Below are positions 18,644 through 28,680 of a DNA stretch of 64,000 nt, one piece after another. This DNA is from Lachnospiraceae bacterium. GTDB taxonomy: Bacteria; Bacillota; Clostridia; Lachnospirales; Lachnospiraceae. Position 1 is the stretch's first letter. Every line of letters begins with the position of its first letter. The position numbers and the translations under genes were made by a program. The stretch spans positions 104,446-168,445 of the forward strand of contig VSND01000001.1 of assembly GCA_009774145.1 (NCBI GenBank). The letters run 5' to 3'. Below the pieces are notes generated by a model. It did not search any database. It worked only from the letters and a program-made list of their open reading frames with translations, and was not told the origin of the DNA.

Positions 18644-19819
18644 ATGGATTATGCAAAAGAATCACTAAGGCTTCATGGAGAGTGGAAGGGTAAGATTGAG
18701 GTTGTGGCAACGGTACCGGTGGCGACGAAGGATGATCTGTCGCTGGCGTATACGCCGGGAGTGGCACAGCCCTGTCTGGAGATCCAGAAGGATATAGAGA
18801 AGAGTTATGAGCTGACCAGACGCCATAATATGTGTCTGGTGGTGACGGACGGAAGCGCGGTGCTGGGGCTTGGAGATATCGGTCCTGAGGCAGGGATGCC
18901 GGTGATGGAGGGAAAATGTGTGCTTTTCAAGGCTTTTGGCGACGTGGATGCTTTTCCGCTCTGTATCAAGAGTAAGGATGTGGATGAAATCGTCAATACC
19001 ATTTATCTGATTTCGGGAAGTTTTGGCGGGGTGAATCTGGAAGATATCTCCGCGCCCAGATGTTTTGAGATTGAGAAAAAACTGAAGGAGAAGTGTGATA
19101 TTCCGATCTTCCATGACGATCAGCACGGCACGGCGATCATTACGCTGGCAGGTCTGACCAATGCTCTGAAAGTAGTGAAGAAGCAGAAAGAAGAAGTTCA
19201 GATAGTGGTAAATGGCGCCGGAGCGGCGGCAATCTCCATTACAAAGCTGCTTTTGACCGCAGGATTTCAGCATATCACTCTGTGCGACCGGAACGGGGCG
19301 ATCTATGAAGGACGTGCAGACGGTATGAACCCGGTCAAGGAAGAGATGGCGAAGGTAACAAATCTTGAGAAGAGACAGGGAACGCTTGCGGATATGCTGG
19401 CAGGTGCAGACGTCTTTATCGGAGTAAGCGCACCGAAGATGGTGACCACAGAGATGGTAAAGACCATGAAGAAAGACGCAGTCATCTTTGCCTGTGCGAA
19501 TCCGACGCCGGAGATCTTTCCGGAGGAAGCAAAGGCAGGCGGTGCGAGAGTCGTGTCAACCGGCAGAAGCGATTTCCCGAATCAGATCAACAATGTGCTG
19601 GCATTTCCGGGAATCTTCCGGGGTGCTTTTGATGTGCGGGCCAGCGATATCAACGATGAGATGAAGCTTGCCGCGGCGAAGGCGCTGGCAGACCTGATCT
19701 CTGACGAAGAGCTGAACGAAGAATATATCATCCCGAAGGCTTTTGATCCGAGAGTCGGAAAGGCAGTGGCGGCTGCGGTGGCGGAGGCTGCCAGAAGGAC
19801 AGGGGTTGCCAGAATCTGA
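18644..19819 (+). CDS. Malic enzyme (malate to pyruvate, NAD(P)-dependent)
   Basis: It decarboxylates L-malate to pyruvate and CO2 with NAD(P)+ reduction. The 391-aa length is that of the short bacterial malic enzymes without a phosphotransacetylase domain. Seen are SLAYTPGVAQPC, the catalytic region DGSAVLGLGDIGPEAGMPVMEGK, LEDISAPRCFEIEKKL, IFHDDQHGTA, the nucleotide-binding NGAGAAAISI and CANPTPEI. A CAGGAGG site and its own promoter precede it. Cofactor preference cannot be read with certainty. Confidence 0.95.
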   Translation: MDYAKESLRLHGEWKGKIEVVATVPVATKDDLSLAYTPGVAQPCLEIQKDIEKSYELTRRHNMCLVVTDGSAVLGLGDIGPEAGMPVMEGKCVLFKAFGDVDAFPLCIKSKDVDEIVNTIYLISGSFGGVNLEDISAPRCFEIEKKLKEKCDIPIFHDDQHGTAIITLAGLTNALKVVKKQKEEVQIVVNGAGAAAISITKLLLTAGFQHITLCDRNGAIYEGRADGMNPVKEEMAKVTNLEKRQGTLADMLAGADVFIGVSAPKMVTTEMVKTMKKDAVIFACANPTPEIFPEEAKAGGARVVSTGRSDFPNQINNVLAFPGIFRGAFDVRASDINDEMKLAAAKALADLISDEELNEEYIIPKAFDPRVGKAVAAAVAEAARRTGVARI

Positions 19820-19946
19820 CAGGACTTTCATAATCCGCAGTGAGAACAGACGCCGCCGCAGGCGGAAAATTCCCTTCGCAACCTCAGACCGTCAGCGTCT
19901 TTGCAGTGCAATATTTCACACATTTTACACAATTGTGAAAAAACAC

Positions 19947-19974
19947 TTGCATTTACCGGAACTTGTGATATACT
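19947..19974 (+). promoter_or_regulatory. Sigma-A promoter of the rimP-nusA-infB operon
   Basis: TTGCAT at 19947-19952, a 16-nt spacer and TATACT at 19969-19974 lie upstream of rimP; the transcript would start near 19981 and have a leader of about 130 nt. Confidence 0.65.
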
Positions 19975-20003
19975 GGTAGTAACTGAATAACGTAGACTGA
20001 AGA

Positions 20004-20029
20004 AAGGGGTGGGCAAGAGTCCACTCCTT
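20004..20029 (+). promoter_or_regulatory. Hairpin in the rimP leader
   Basis: Arms 20004-20012 and 20021-20029 form a 9-bp stem (one G-U pair) with an 8-nt loop and a short T-rich tail, about 25 nt into the predicted transcript. In other bacteria this operon is autoregulated through its leader; here the role is unproven. Confidence 0.4.
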
Positions 20030-20110
20030 CTTATATGTCTGTCTGCGTGGAAGAACTGCCGGATATTGCGTCCGGCAGGAGCTGACCGGGTGGAAAAGGA
20101 GGACTTATAC

Positions 20111-20578
20111 TTGGCAAGACGGGAAAGTTATGAGGAGAAGACAGAAGCGCTTCTGATGCCGATGCTGACAGAGCATCAGTTCGAGCTTGTGGATGTGGAG
20201 TTCGTCAAAGAGGCGGGTACATGGTTTCTGAGAGCTTACATTGACAAGCCGGGCGGAATCACCATCGACGATTGTGAGAAGATCAGCCGGGCGCTGTCGG
20301 ATCAGCTGGATGAAAAAAACTTTATCGAGGAAAGCTATATACTGGAAGTGAGTTCACCAGGACTCGGGAGGCCTCTTAAGAAAGAAAAGGATTTTGTAAG
20401 AAGCCAGGGCGAATCCGTGGATGTGAAACTGTTTCGGGCAGTCGGTAAGCAGAAGGAATTCACGGGAATCCTGAAAGAGTGGGACAAAGAGACGGTGACG
20501 CTGGAATTTGAAGACGGAGCCGTGCTGAAGATCGAGAGGGCCAATATCGCCCTGATTCGTCTGGCATTCGATTTTTAA
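20111..20578 (+). CDS. rimP: Ribosome maturation factor RimP
   Basis: RimP assists 30S subunit assembly. The 155-aa protein has the alpha/beta N-domain (LMPMLTEHQFELVDVEFVKE, RAYIDKPGGITIDDCEKISRALS), the conserved LEVSSPGLGRPLKKEKDF, and a C-terminal SH3-like domain. The start is taken as TTG at 20111, because AAGGAGG lies at 20096-20102 with an 8-nt gap and the protein then begins as in homologues. First gene of a nine-gene operon. Confidence 0.95.
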   Translation: MARRESYEEKTEALLMPMLTEHQFELVDVEFVKEAGTWFLRAYIDKPGGITIDDCEKISRALSDQLDEKNFIEESYILEVSSPGLGRPLKKEKDFVRSQGESVDVKLFRAVGKQKEFTGILKEWDKETVTLEFEDGAVLKIERANIALIRLAFDF

Positions 20579-20595
20579 GGAGGATAAGATAGAAA

Positions 20596-21810
20596 ATGAA
20601 CACTGAATTAAAGATGGCGCTGGATATTCTGGAAAAAGAAAAAGATATCAGTAAAGAAGTCATGCTGGATGCCATTGAAAATTCCCTGATAACTGCGTGC
20701 AAAGGACATTTTGGCAAGGATACGGATAATTTCCGTGTAACGATCGACCGGGAGACATTTGACTTCCATGTGTATGTGGAGAAGACGGTCGTGGAGGAAC
20801 CGGAGAACGACGTAACGGAGATCAGCCTTGCAGCAGCGAAACTGATCGACAGTAAATATGAACTGGGTGATATTGTACAGGAGGAAGTAAAATCCAGAGA
20901 ATTCGGGCGGATTACCACTCAGAATGCAAGAAATGTTATCCTTCAGAAAATCCGTGAAGAAGAACGGAAGGTATTATACAATCAGTACTATGGAAAAGAA
21001 AAGGACGTGGTCACCGGAGTGGTCCAGCGTTGTATCGGCAGGAATGTAAGCGTGAATCTGGGCAAGGTGGATGCGATCCTGAATGAAAACGAGATGGTGA
21101 AGGGAGAGGTCTTTACGCCGACCGAGCGGATCAAGGTATATATCCTGGAGGTGAAGGATACAACGAAGGGCCCGAGAGTCCTGGTGTCCAGAACGCATCC
21201 GGAACTGGTAAAGCGTCTCTTTGAGTCAGAGGTCACGGAGGTGCGGGACGGCACGGTGGAGATCAAGAGCATTGCCAGAGAAGCAGGTTCAAGGACGAAG
21301 ATAGCCGTCTGGTCCAATGATCCGGATGTGGATCCGGTGGGGGCGTGCGTCGGAATGAACGGCGCCCGTGTCAATGCCATCGTGAACGAACTGAAGGGTG
21401 AGAAGATCGATATCATCAACTGGAATGAAAATCCGGCTCTTCTGATCGAAAATGCATTAAGTCCGGCAAAGGTCGTTGTGGTTCTGGCGGATCCGGAGGA
21501 GAAAACGGCGAAGGTGGTCGTTCCGGATTATCAGCTGTCTCTTGCCATCGGAAAGGAAGGGCAGAATGCAAGACTTGCAGCGAGGCTGACCGGCTTCAAG
21601 ATCGATATCAAGAGTGAGAGTCAGGCAAACGCCATCGAAGACTTTTATGAGGGCTTCTATGATGACGACGAGGATGAGTACGATGAGGAATACACAGACG
21701 AGTATGATGAGGATGGTACTTATTACGAGGAGGAAACAGAGGCGTATGAGTCCGGAGATGAGGCTGCTGAAGAGGCAGAGGAGCAGGAAGTGACAGAATG
21801 GGATCAGTAA
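20596..21810 (+). CDS. nusA: Transcription termination/antitermination factor NusA
   Basis: NusA binds RNA polymerase and modulates pausing, termination and antitermination. The 404-aa protein has the NusA N-terminal domain (1-125), S1 domain (GVVQRCIGRNVSVNLGKVDAILNENEMV), and two KH domains (RTHPELVKRLFESEVTEV; DPVGACVGMNGARVNAIVNEL; LAIGKEGQNARLAARLTG). It ends in a strongly acidic tail rich in Asp, Glu and Tyr, a feature of Gram-positive anaerobes, and lacks the C-terminal AR repeats of enterobacteria. AAGGAGG precedes the start. Confidence 0.98.
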   Translation: MNTELKMALDILEKEKDISKEVMLDAIENSLITACKGHFGKDTDNFRVTIDRETFDFHVYVEKTVVEEPENDVTEISLAAAKLIDSKYELGDIVQEEVKSREFGRITTQNARNVILQKIREEERKVLYNQYYGKEKDVVTGVVQRCIGRNVSVNLGKVDAILNENEMVKGEVFTPTERIKVYILEVKDTTKGPRVLVSRTHPELVKRLFESEVTEVRDGTVEIKSIAREAGSRTKIAVWSNDPDVDPVGACVGMNGARVNAIVNELKGEKIDIINWNENPALLIENALSPAKVVVVLADPEEKTAKVVVPDYQLSLAIGKEGQNARLAARLTGFKIDIKSESQANAIEDFYEGFYDDDEDEYDEEYTDEYDEDGTYYEEETEAYESGDEAAEEAEEQEVTEWDQ

Positions 21811-22076
21811 GAAAGGTTCCGATGCGCAAATGCACCGGATGCGGCGAGATGAAGAGCAAACGTGAAATGCTGCGTGTCCTGCGTACAACAGAGGATGAGA
21901 TCATTCTGGATGCGACGGGCAGGAAGAATGGGAGAGGCGCATATCTGTGCGGGAGCACGGAGTGCTTTCAGAAGGCGGTAAAGTCCAGAGGACTGGAGCG
22001 GTCCCTGAAGACTGTGATTCCTGCAGAAGTCTATGAGAGTCTGGAAAAGGAGATAGAAAAGTTTGCAGAGAAGTAA
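21798..22076 (+). CDS. ylxR: YlxR/RnpM RNA-binding protein
   Basis: This 92-aa protein is of the DUF448 family, now linked to RNase P modulation in Firmicutes. It has the Cys pair in RKCTGCGEMK, basic surface residues, and GRGAYLCGSTECFQKAVKSRGLERSLK. It overlaps nusA by 13 nt, consistent with coupled translation. Confidence 0.93.
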   Translation: MGSVRKVPMRKCTGCGEMKSKREMLRVLRTTEDEIILDATGRKNGRGAYLCGSTECFQKAVKSRGLERSLKTVIPAEVYESLEKEIEKFAEK

Positions 22077-22398
22077 GGTTCTGTCATATCTGGGCCTGGC
22101 TACGAAAGCCGGCCGGGTCTCGAGCGGAGAATTTAGTGTGGAAAAGTCAGTAAGACAGCACAGGGCAAAGCTGGTGATTGTATCAGAAGATGCCTCAGAG
22201 ACTTCGAAAAAGAATTTTCGCAACATGTGTACTTACTATAAGGTGCCGCTGTATTTCTTCGGAAGCCGGGAAGAACTGGGGGCAGCCTGCGGGAAAGAGA
22301 CAAGGGTGTCTGCAGCAGTAGAAGATGAAGGACTGGCGGATGCGGCGATCCGCGCGATACAGGAATCAGGTATTGGAGGTAGTAAGTATGTCGAGTAA
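22063..22398 (+). CDS. ylxQ: L7Ae/L30e-family RNA-binding protein YlxQ
   Basis: This 111-aa protein belongs to the L7Ae family that binds kink-turn RNA. The N-terminal [24 protein letters not shown] and the following [18 protein letters not shown] are family features. It starts with TTG, overlapping the end of ylxR by 14 nt, and its end overlaps infB. Its exact RNA partner is unknown. Confidence 0.9.
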   Translation: MQRSKVLSYLGLATKAGRVSSGEFSVEKSVRQHRAKLVIVSEDASETSKKNFRNMCTYYKVPLYFFGSREELGAACGKETRVSAAVEDEGLADAAIRAIQESGIGGSKYVE

Positions 22399-25300
22399 AA
22401 ATATTCGGGTGTATGAACTCGCGAAACAACTGAACAAAACGAGCAAAGAAGTAATGGCCGTACTGGCAGAGAAAAATATTGAGGTGACAACACATATGGC
22501 AACACTGGAAGAGAATCAGGTATCAATGGTGCGTGCAAAGCTCGGCGAGCCGAAGCCGGCAAAAGAAGAAAAGCAGGCGCCAAAGCAGGAGGCGACGCCT
22601 GCACAGGCACAGACGCAGGAAGCAAAGCCGGCGCCGAAGAAGAAAAAATTTATCGTTGTGCACAATCCGGAAAACAGCCGGGATAAAAAGAGTCCGGAGC
22701 GCAGGACTGCAGCGAAGAAACCAAAGGGAGAGCGTCCGCAGTCCCGTCGGGAAGCGGCAGCAAAGCCTGAGGCGAAGGCAAAACCGGCAGCAAAGCCTGA
22801 GGGGAAGGCGAAGCCGGAGGTAAAACCGCTTGCCGTAAAGGCGGATCTGAAACCGGCGGCAAAGCCGGAAACGAAGATTGAGGCGAAAAGCGAGACGAAG
22901 CCGGAAAACAGGAAAGCGGAAGTGCGCACGGAAAACCGTCCGCCTGCACGTTCTTTGGAAGGCAGCCGGAGTAACGCAGACCGTCCGCAGGGGAACCGTC
23001 AGGACGGAAGGAACAACGGGAACCGTCAGGATGGAAGAGCCGGCGCAAACCGTCAGGGCTATAACCGTACAGACCGTCCGCAGGGGAACCGTCAGGACAC
23101 AAGAACGGGCGCAGACCGTTCGGGCTATAACCGCGCAGACCGTCCGCAGGGCAGCCGTCAGGATGGAAGAACAGACCGTCCGGGCTATAACAGGAATAAT
23201 AACGGCACGGACCGTCCAAACTATAACCGTACAGACCGCCCGCAGGGCAACCGTCAGGATGGAAGAACGGGCGGCTATAACAGCCGCGGGCGCACAGACC
23301 GTCCGCAGGGAGGACGTCCGGATAACCGCGGCGGACAGGGCGGAAGAAACACGCTGGGACGTCAGATGAACAAGGCATTTGAGACGCCTGTGGAGTCAAA
23401 GCCGGAGAACAGGAGGTACGATAACCGCAACCACCAGAAGCAGGAAAAGCAGTATAAGGATGCGGATATCAGCAAGCTGAAGAACAAACCGGGAAGATTC
23501 ATAAGACCGGAGACCCGGCCTGCCGCTGTGAGGAAGGAAGACCTGGAGCCGAAGAAGCTTCCGCTTCCGGAGAGCATCAGCATTGCGGATCTGGCGGAAC
23601 GTATGAAGATTCAGCCCTCCGCCATCATCAAGAAGCTGTTCCTGGAAGGCAAGATGCTGACCGTGAATTCAGAGCTGGATTTCGACTCTGCCGGTGAGAT
23701 TGCCATGGAATACAATTTTGATCCGGAACCGGAGGTGAAGGAAGATGTCATCGGGAAGATGCTGGAAGATCAGGAGGATCCGGAGGATACTCTGGTCGGG
23801 AGAGCGCCGGTTGTCTGTGTTATGGGCCATGTTGATCATGGAAAGACCTCTCTTCTGGATGCCATCCGCCATACCAATGTGACAGACCGGGAGGCAGGCG
23901 GAATTACCCAGCACATCGGCGCCTATATGGTGACCGCAGGCGGAAGACAGATCACATTCCTGGATACGCCGGGACATGAAGCGTTCACTGCCATGCGTAT
24001 GCGCGGCGCCAGTTCCACGGATATCGCGATCCTTGTGGTGGCGGCAGATGACGGCGTGAAGCCGCAGACCATCGAAGCCATCAACCATGCCAGAGCGGCA
24101 GAAGTGGAGATCGTGGTGGCGATCAACAAGATCGACAAGCCGGGCGCGAATGTGGATAAAGTCAAACAGGAACTGACGGAATACGGCCTGATCTCCGAGG
24201 ACTGGGGCGGAAGCACCATCTGTGTTCCGGTATCGGCAAAATCCAGAGAGGGCATCAGCGATCTCCTTGACATGGTTCTTCTGACGGCCGACGTGCTGGA
24301 GCTGAAGGCAAATCCGAAACGTCAGGCAAGAGGCCTTGTCATCGAAGCAGAGCTGGATAAGGGGAAAGGTCCGGTTGCAACCGTGCTGGTACAAAAGGGC
24401 ATGCTCCATGTGGGAGACTTTATTGCAGCAGGAGCTTCTTACGGAAAAGTCCGTGCCATGATGGATGACAAGGGACGCCGGGTGAAAGAGGCGGGACCGT
24501 CGACTCCGGTGGAGATCCTTGGCCTGAATGATGTGCCGATGGCGGGAGAGATCTTCGTTTCTCCGCAGACAGATAAGGAAGCAAGGAATTTTGCGGAGAC
24601 CTTTATCAAGGAAAGCCGCGAGAAGATGCTGGAGGATACGAAGCTCAAGATGTCTCTGGATGACCTGTACTCCCAGATCCAGACGGGCAATCTGAAGGAG
24701 CTGAACCTGATCATCAAGGCAGATGTGGCAGGTTCTGTGGAAGCAGTGAAGCAGTCCCTTCTGAAGCTTTCCAACGAGGAAGTTGTGGTCAAATGCATCC
24801 ATGGCGGAGTGGGAGCCATCAACGAATCCGACATCATCCTGGCAAGCGCGTCCAGGGCGATCATCATCGGATTCAATGTCAAGCCGGATGCGGCGGCCAA
24901 GGACACGGCAGAACGTGAGAAAGTCGACCTGCGTCTGTACCGCGTGATCTACGACGCGATCGCAGATGTGGAGCGGGCGATGAAAGGAATGCTCGATCCG
25001 ATCTTCGAAGAGAAGGTTCTCGGCCATGCGGAGATCCGCCAGATCTTCAGGGCGTCCGGCGTGGGCAATATCGCCGGTTCCTATGTGCTGGACGGCGTCT
25101 TCCAGAGGGGCTGCAAGATCCGTATTTCCAGAGAAGGAAAGCAGATCTACGAAGGAGAGCTGGCATCCCTGAAGCGGTTCAAGGATGATGTAAAAGAAGT
25201 AAAGGCAGGCTACGAATGTGGTCTGGTATTTGAGAAATTCAATGAGATTCAGGAACTGGATGTCGTTGAATCCTATACAATGGTAGAGGTGCCAAGATAG
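22388..25300 (+). CDS. infB: Translation initiation factor IF-2 with a long basic repetitive N-terminus
   Basis: IF-2 is the GTPase that brings initiator tRNA to the ribosome. The 970-aa protein starts at 22388 (GGAGGT 8 nt upstream) with an IF2_N domain ([21 protein letters not shown]). Residues about 60-190 are rich in Lys, Pro and Ala, and about 195-325 carry tandem imperfect units of the type [13 protein letters not shown], a disordered RNA-binding-like region. A second IF2_N lies near 395 ([20 protein letters not shown]). The G domain (about 475) has [13 protein letters not shown] and NKID; domains II to IV follow. Overlaps ylxQ by 11 nt. Confidence 0.98.
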   Translation: MSSKNIRVYELAKQLNKTSKEVMAVLAEKNIEVTTHMATLEENQVSMVRAKLGEPKPAKEEKQAPKQEATPAQAQTQEAKPAPKKKKFIVVHNPENSRDKKSPERRTAAKKPKGERPQSRREAAAKPEAKAKPAAKPEGKAKPEVKPLAVKADLKPAAKPETKIEAKSETKPENRKAEVRTENRPPARSLEGSRSNADRPQGNRQDGRNNGNRQDGRAGANRQGYNRTDRPQGNRQDTRTGADRSGYNRADRPQGSRQDGRTDRPGYNRNNNGTDRPNYNRTDRPQGNRQDGRTGGYNSRGRTDRPQGGRPDNRGGQGGRNTLGRQMNKAFETPVESKPENRRYDNRNHQKQEKQYKDADISKLKNKPGRFIRPETRPAAVRKEDLEPKKLPLPESISIADLAERMKIQPSAIIKKLFLEGKMLTVNSELDFDSAGEIAMEYNFDPEPEVKEDVIGKMLEDQEDPEDTLVGRAPVVCVMGHVDHGKTSLLDAIRHTNVTDREAGGITQHIGAYMVTAGGRQITFLDTPGHEAFTAMRMRGASSTDIAILVVAADDGVKPQTIEAINHARAAEVEIVVAINKIDKPGANVDKVKQELTEYGLISEDWGGSTICVPVSAKSREGISDLLDMVLLTADVLELKANPKRQARGLVIEAELDKGKGPVATVLVQKGMLHVGDFIAAGASYGKVRAMMDDKGRRVKEAGPSTPVEILGLNDVPMAGEIFVSPQTDKEARNFAETFIKESREKMLEDTKLKMSLDDLYSQIQTGNLKELNLIIKADVAGSVEAVKQSLLKLSNEEVVVKCIHGGVGAINESDIILASASRAIIIGFNVKPDAAAKDTAEREKVDLRLYRVIYDAIADVERAMKGMLDPIFEEKVLGHAEIRQIFRASGVGNIAGSYVLDGVFQRGCKIRISREGKQIYEGELASLKRFKDDVKEVKAGYECGLVFEKFNEIQELDVVESYTMVEVPR
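22977..23357 (+). repeat. Degenerate coding repeats in infB ([13 protein letters not shown] units)
   Basis: Within infB, about seven imperfect units of roughly 45 to 70 bp with cores CAGACCGTCCGCAGGG and AACCGTCAGGA follow one another. They encode an Arg/Asn/Gly/Asp-rich disordered segment. Unit number and length vary. Confidence 0.8.
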
Positions 25301-25301
25301 A

Positions 25302-25667
25302 ATGAGAAAAAACAGCATTAAAAACACCCGTGTGAACGGAGAAGTCCAGAAGGTCCTGTCAGAGATTATCCGGGGAGAGATCAAAGACCCGCGCATCAGC
25401 CCGATGACATCGGTGGTGCAGGTGCAGGTTGCCCCGGATCTGAAGACCTGCAAGGCATATATCAGTGTGCTGGGGGATGAAGAAGCCAGAAAGAACACAC
25501 TGCAGGGCCTGCAGAGTGCAGTGGGGTATATCCGCCGGCAGCTGGCAGGAGAGCTGAACCTTCGGAATACACCGGAGATTACGTTTATTCTGGATCAGTC
25601 CATCGAATACGGGATCAACATGTCAAAACGTATTGACGAAGTAGTCGGCGGTAACGAAGATAACTGA
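25302..25667 (+). CDS. rbfA: 30S ribosome-binding factor A
   Basis: RbfA is a late 30S assembly factor. The 121-aa protein has the KH-like fold pattern of the family: RVNGEVQKVLSEIIRGEIKDPRI, TSVVQVQVAPDLKTCKAYISVLGD, and LRNTPEITFILDQSIEYGINMSKRI. It begins one nucleotide after the infB stop codon. Confidence 0.96.
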   Translation: MRKNSIKNTRVNGEVQKVLSEIIRGEIKDPRISPMTSVVQVQVAPDLKTCKAYISVLGDEEARKNTLQGLQSAVGYIRRQLAGELNLRNTPEITFILDQSIEYGINMSKRIDEVVGGNEDN

Positions 25668-25727
25668 ACACAGCATCCGTTCTGGATATTATGAGGCGGA
25701 TGCAGAATGCAAACAGGGGGGATAAGG

Positions 25728-26690
25728 ATGCAGTTTGATAAGGAGTTGCAGGATGTCCGTACAGTTGCCATTGCCGGCCATGTCAGGCCTGACGGTGACA
25801 GCGTTGGAGCCTGCATTGGCCTGTGGCATTACATAAGAGATAATTTTCCGCAGATACAGGCAGATATCTGGCTGGAGAAGCCGGATGAAAAGTTCGCGGT
25901 TCTTGCCGGGTTTGATGCGATCCGACAGGCGGGAGAAGAAAAAGACGCGTACGACCTGTTTGTAGCGGTAGATTGCGCAGTCTGTGATCGTCTTGGAGAT
26001 GCGGTATCGTATTTTGACTGTGCCGGCAGAACCATATGTGTGGATCACCACGTCAGCAATGAAGGTTATGCAGAGTTAAACGTGATCGATGCAGACGCAA
26101 GCTCTACCTGTGAAGTTCTGTGCAGAATGATGGATCCGGATAAAATATCCCGGGAAACGGCTGCGGCGCTTTATACCGGAATCGCCCACGATACCGGAGT
26201 CTTCCAGTACGGCTGCACATCACCGGATACCATGCGTATGGCAGCCATGCTGATGGAGAAGGGAATTGCATACAGCCATATTCTGGAAGAGACCTTTTAT
26301 AAGAGGACCTATCGTCAGAATCAGATTCTGGGCAAAGCGCTTCTGGAAAGTATGCGTATTCTGGACGGAAGAGGCGTTGTCAGTGTGGTAAGAAGAAAAG
26401 AACTGGCCTTTTTTGGAGTGACACCCATAGATCTGGACGGCATTGTCAGCCAGCTTCGGATGACAGAAGGAGTGGAAGTTGCGATCTTTCTGTATGAGAC
26501 GGATAACCTGGAATACAAAGTATCTCTTCGGTCCAAAGCAGTGGTGGACGTAAGCGAGGTGGCCTCCTATTTTGGCGGCGGCGGACATGTGCGTGCGGCA
26601 GGTGTGACCATGAAGGGGACCTTCCATGATATCGTCAACAATCTGACCCTACATATTGATCATCAGCTGACGGAGCAGGATAAGCAGTGA
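25728..26690 (+). CDS. nrnA: Bifunctional oligoribonuclease / PAP phosphatase (DHH family)
   Basis: The enzyme degrades nano-RNA and removes phosphate from 3'-phosphoadenosine 5'-phosphate. The 320-aa protein has the DHH motifs: AGHVRPDGDSVGA, AVDCAVCDR, CVDHHVSNEG, DASSTCE and GIAHDTGVFQ, and the DHHA1 domain ending GGGGHVRAAG. The start at 25728 is chosen over 25707 because GGGGGATAAGG precedes it. It sits in the usual place between rbfA and truB. Confidence 0.94.
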   Translation: MQFDKELQDVRTVAIAGHVRPDGDSVGACIGLWHYIRDNFPQIQADIWLEKPDEKFAVLAGFDAIRQAGEEKDAYDLFVAVDCAVCDRLGDAVSYFDCAGRTICVDHHVSNEGYAELNVIDADASSTCEVLCRMMDPDKISRETAAALYTGIAHDTGVFQYGCTSPDTMRMAAMLMEKGIAYSHILEETFYKRTYRQNQILGKALLESMRILDGRGVVSVVRRKELAFFGVTPIDLDGIVSQLRMTEGVEVAIFLYETDNLEYKVSLRSKAVVDVSEVASYFGGGGHVRAAGVTMKGTFHDIVNNLTLHIDHQLTEQDKQ

Positions 26691-27604
26691 GAAACGGAGT
26701 TATCAATATTTATAAAGAGCAGGGCTTTACCTCGCATGATGTGGTGGCAAAGCTGCGTGGGATTTTAAAACAGAAAAAGATCGGCCATACAGGAACTCTC
26801 GATCCGGATGCGGAGGGAGTTCTTCCTGTATGCCTCGGCAGCGGGACAAAGCTGTGCGGCATGCTGACAGACAGGGACAAGACCTATGAGGCTGTACTGC
26901 TGCTTGGACAGAGTACGGATACGCAGGACATATCCGGGACCGTTCTGGAACGGGCGGAGGTGTCTGTGACAGAAGAGACGGCGGGAGAAGCGATCTTAAG
27001 TTTCGTGGGTGCGTATGAGCAGATTCCGCCCATGTATTCCGCTCTGAAGGTGGGCGGAAGGAAACTGTGTGACCTGGCCCGGGCGGGGCAGGAAGTGGAG
27101 CGGAAGGCAAGGCCGGTGGTGATCTACGGGATCGAAATTCTGGAGGTCTGTATGCCCAGAATCCGTATGTCCGTGTCCTGTTCCAAGGGCACGTATATCC
27201 GGACGCTGTGCCATGATATCGGAGAGAAGCTGGGCTGCCATGGCTGTATGGAAAAGCTTCTGCGGACGAAGGCGGGACAGTTTCTGCTGGAGGACAGTCT
27301 GCGTCTTTCCGAAGTAGAACGGCTCAGGGATGAAGGAAGGCTTGAAGAAGCAATCCTGCCCGTAGATGAGGTATTTACAGCGCATCCGAAGGCCGTATTA
27401 AAGAAAGAAAGCTCCCGTCTGGGGTATAACGGAAATTCTTTCCGGAAAACCGATCTCACCGTTCAGGATGTGAAAGAGGGCGAGATCCGCGTGTATGACC
27501 ATGCCGGAGCCTTCATTGGAATCTATGCATGGCATCCCGGGCAACGCCTGTACCGTCCGGTAAAGATGTTTTACCAGAGTCCGGCGAACGGGCAGATCTG
27601 CTGA
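26687..27604 (+). CDS. truB: tRNA pseudouridine-55 synthase
   Basis: TruB converts U55 of tRNAs to pseudouridine. The 305-aa protein has the catalytic Asp in GHTGTLDPDAEGVLPV, followed by KTYEAVLLLGQSTDTQD, IPPMYSALKVGGRKL and CSKGTYIRTLCHDIGEKLG, and a C-terminal extension. GTG start overlaps the nrnA stop (GTGA). Confidence 0.97.
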   Translation: MRNGVINIYKEQGFTSHDVVAKLRGILKQKKIGHTGTLDPDAEGVLPVCLGSGTKLCGMLTDRDKTYEAVLLLGQSTDTQDISGTVLERAEVSVTEETAGEAILSFVGAYEQIPPMYSALKVGGRKLCDLARAGQEVERKARPVVIYGIEILEVCMPRIRMSVSCSKGTYIRTLCHDIGEKLGCHGCMEKLLRTKAGQFLLEDSLRLSEVERLRDEGRLEEAILPVDEVFTAHPKAVLKKESSRLGYNGNSFRKTDLTVQDVKEGEIRVYDHAGAFIGIYAWHPGQRLYRPVKMFYQSPANGQIC

Positions 27605-27640
27605 AGCAGAATTATTATAAATGAAAATGAGAGAACAGGT

Positions 27641-28567
27641 ATGAATTATGTGACAGGAAACACACACTTTCATATGGAAGGTCCCTGTGCCGTAAGCCTT
27701 GGAAAATTCGACGGGGTTCACCGCGGACATCAGAAGCTGCTTCGGCATGTGCTTTCCGGAAAGGATCAGGGACTGGCCGCGGTCATATTTACCTTTGAAA
27801 AAAATCCGACCCGGATGCTTTCCGGACTGTCCGGTCAGAATATCGTGACCAATGAAGAACGCCGCCGTCTGCTGGAAGATGCAGGCGTAGACCATCTTCT
27901 GGAGTGCCCGTTCGTTCCGGAGATCTCCCTTATGGAAGCGAAGACCTTTATAAAAGAGATCCTGGTAGAGCAGCTGCATGCGGCTTTTGTGGCGGTCGGC
28001 GAAGATTTCCGGTTCGGACATCAGCGCAGGGGGGATTTCCGGATGCTGGAGCGTATGGGGAAGCAATACGGTTTTCAGGTGGAAGTGGTGGAAAAGGAAA
28101 AAAGCCATAACCGGGATATCAGCAGTACGTATGTGCGGGAGGCGCTTCATGAAGGAAATATTCCGCTGGCCAATGAACTGCTGGGATACCGGTATTTTGT
28201 CAGCGGAGAGGTGCTTCACGGCAGGCAGATCGGACGGACACTGGGGTTGCCCACAACGAATCTTCTGCCGCCGCCGGACAAGCTTCTGCCGCCTAACGGA
28301 GTGTATCTGACCAGAACCCTGCTGGATGAGGAAGAGTACTACGGGATTACCAACATCGGTTACAAGCCTACGGTGGGAGGAGAGACGCATAAAGGAGTGG
28401 AGACCTTTCTGTTTGGCTATGAAGGGGATCTGTACGGGCGTTTTCTGAATGTGGAATTTCTGGAATATGAGCGTCCAGAGCAGAAATTCAAGTCTCTGGA
28501 GGAGCTGAAAGCGCGGATTTTGTCGGATGTTCACTGGGGAAAAAGTAAAATTTATGTAAAATCTTAA
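27641..28567 (+). CDS. ribF: Bifunctional riboflavin kinase / FMN adenylyltransferase
   Basis: It makes FMN and FAD from riboflavin. The 308-aa protein has an N-terminal nucleotidyltransferase domain (SLGKFDGVHRGHQKLL with the HxGH motif, VGEDFRFGHQRRGD, ISSTYVREAL) and a C-terminal kinase domain (GRTLGLPTTNL, PNGVYLTR, YKPTVGG, LYGRFLNVEF). It is the last gene of the rimP operon, followed by the terminator at 28611. Confidence 0.97.
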   Translation: MNYVTGNTHFHMEGPCAVSLGKFDGVHRGHQKLLRHVLSGKDQGLAAVIFTFEKNPTRMLSGLSGQNIVTNEERRRLLEDAGVDHLLECPFVPEISLMEAKTFIKEILVEQLHAAFVAVGEDFRFGHQRRGDFRMLERMGKQYGFQVEVVEKEKSHNRDISSTYVREALHEGNIPLANELLGYRYFVSGEVLHGRQIGRTLGLPTTNLLPPPDKLLPPNGVYLTRTLLDEEEYYGITNIGYKPTVGGETHKGVETFLFGYEGDLYGRFLNVEFLEYERPEQKFKSLEELKARILSDVHWGKSKIYVKS

Positions 28568-28610
28568 AGAATATCTTGTAAGTTATGTAAAATTAGAGTA
28601 AAGTATATAT

Positions 28611-28641
28611 AAAGCGTATGTAAAAAACATACGCTTTTGTG
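28611..28641 (+). terminator. Intrinsic terminator of the rimP-ribF operon
   Basis: A perfect 11-bp stem (28611-28621 with 28627-28637) with an AAAAA loop ends in CTTTTGTGTT. Confidence 0.85.
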
Positions 28642-28680
28642 TTGTGTACCTGAAAACAAAAGACAATGAGGTAGAGGGAT

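Noticed and set aside
22977..23357. CRISPR or DNA-level tandem array in infB
   Set aside because: Units are imperfect, vary in length, stay in frame and lie within a conserved essential gene.
23669..25498. Long minus-strand frame opposite infB
   Set aside because: It is a shadow of the G-domain region in a high-G+C gene; no start signal or family features.
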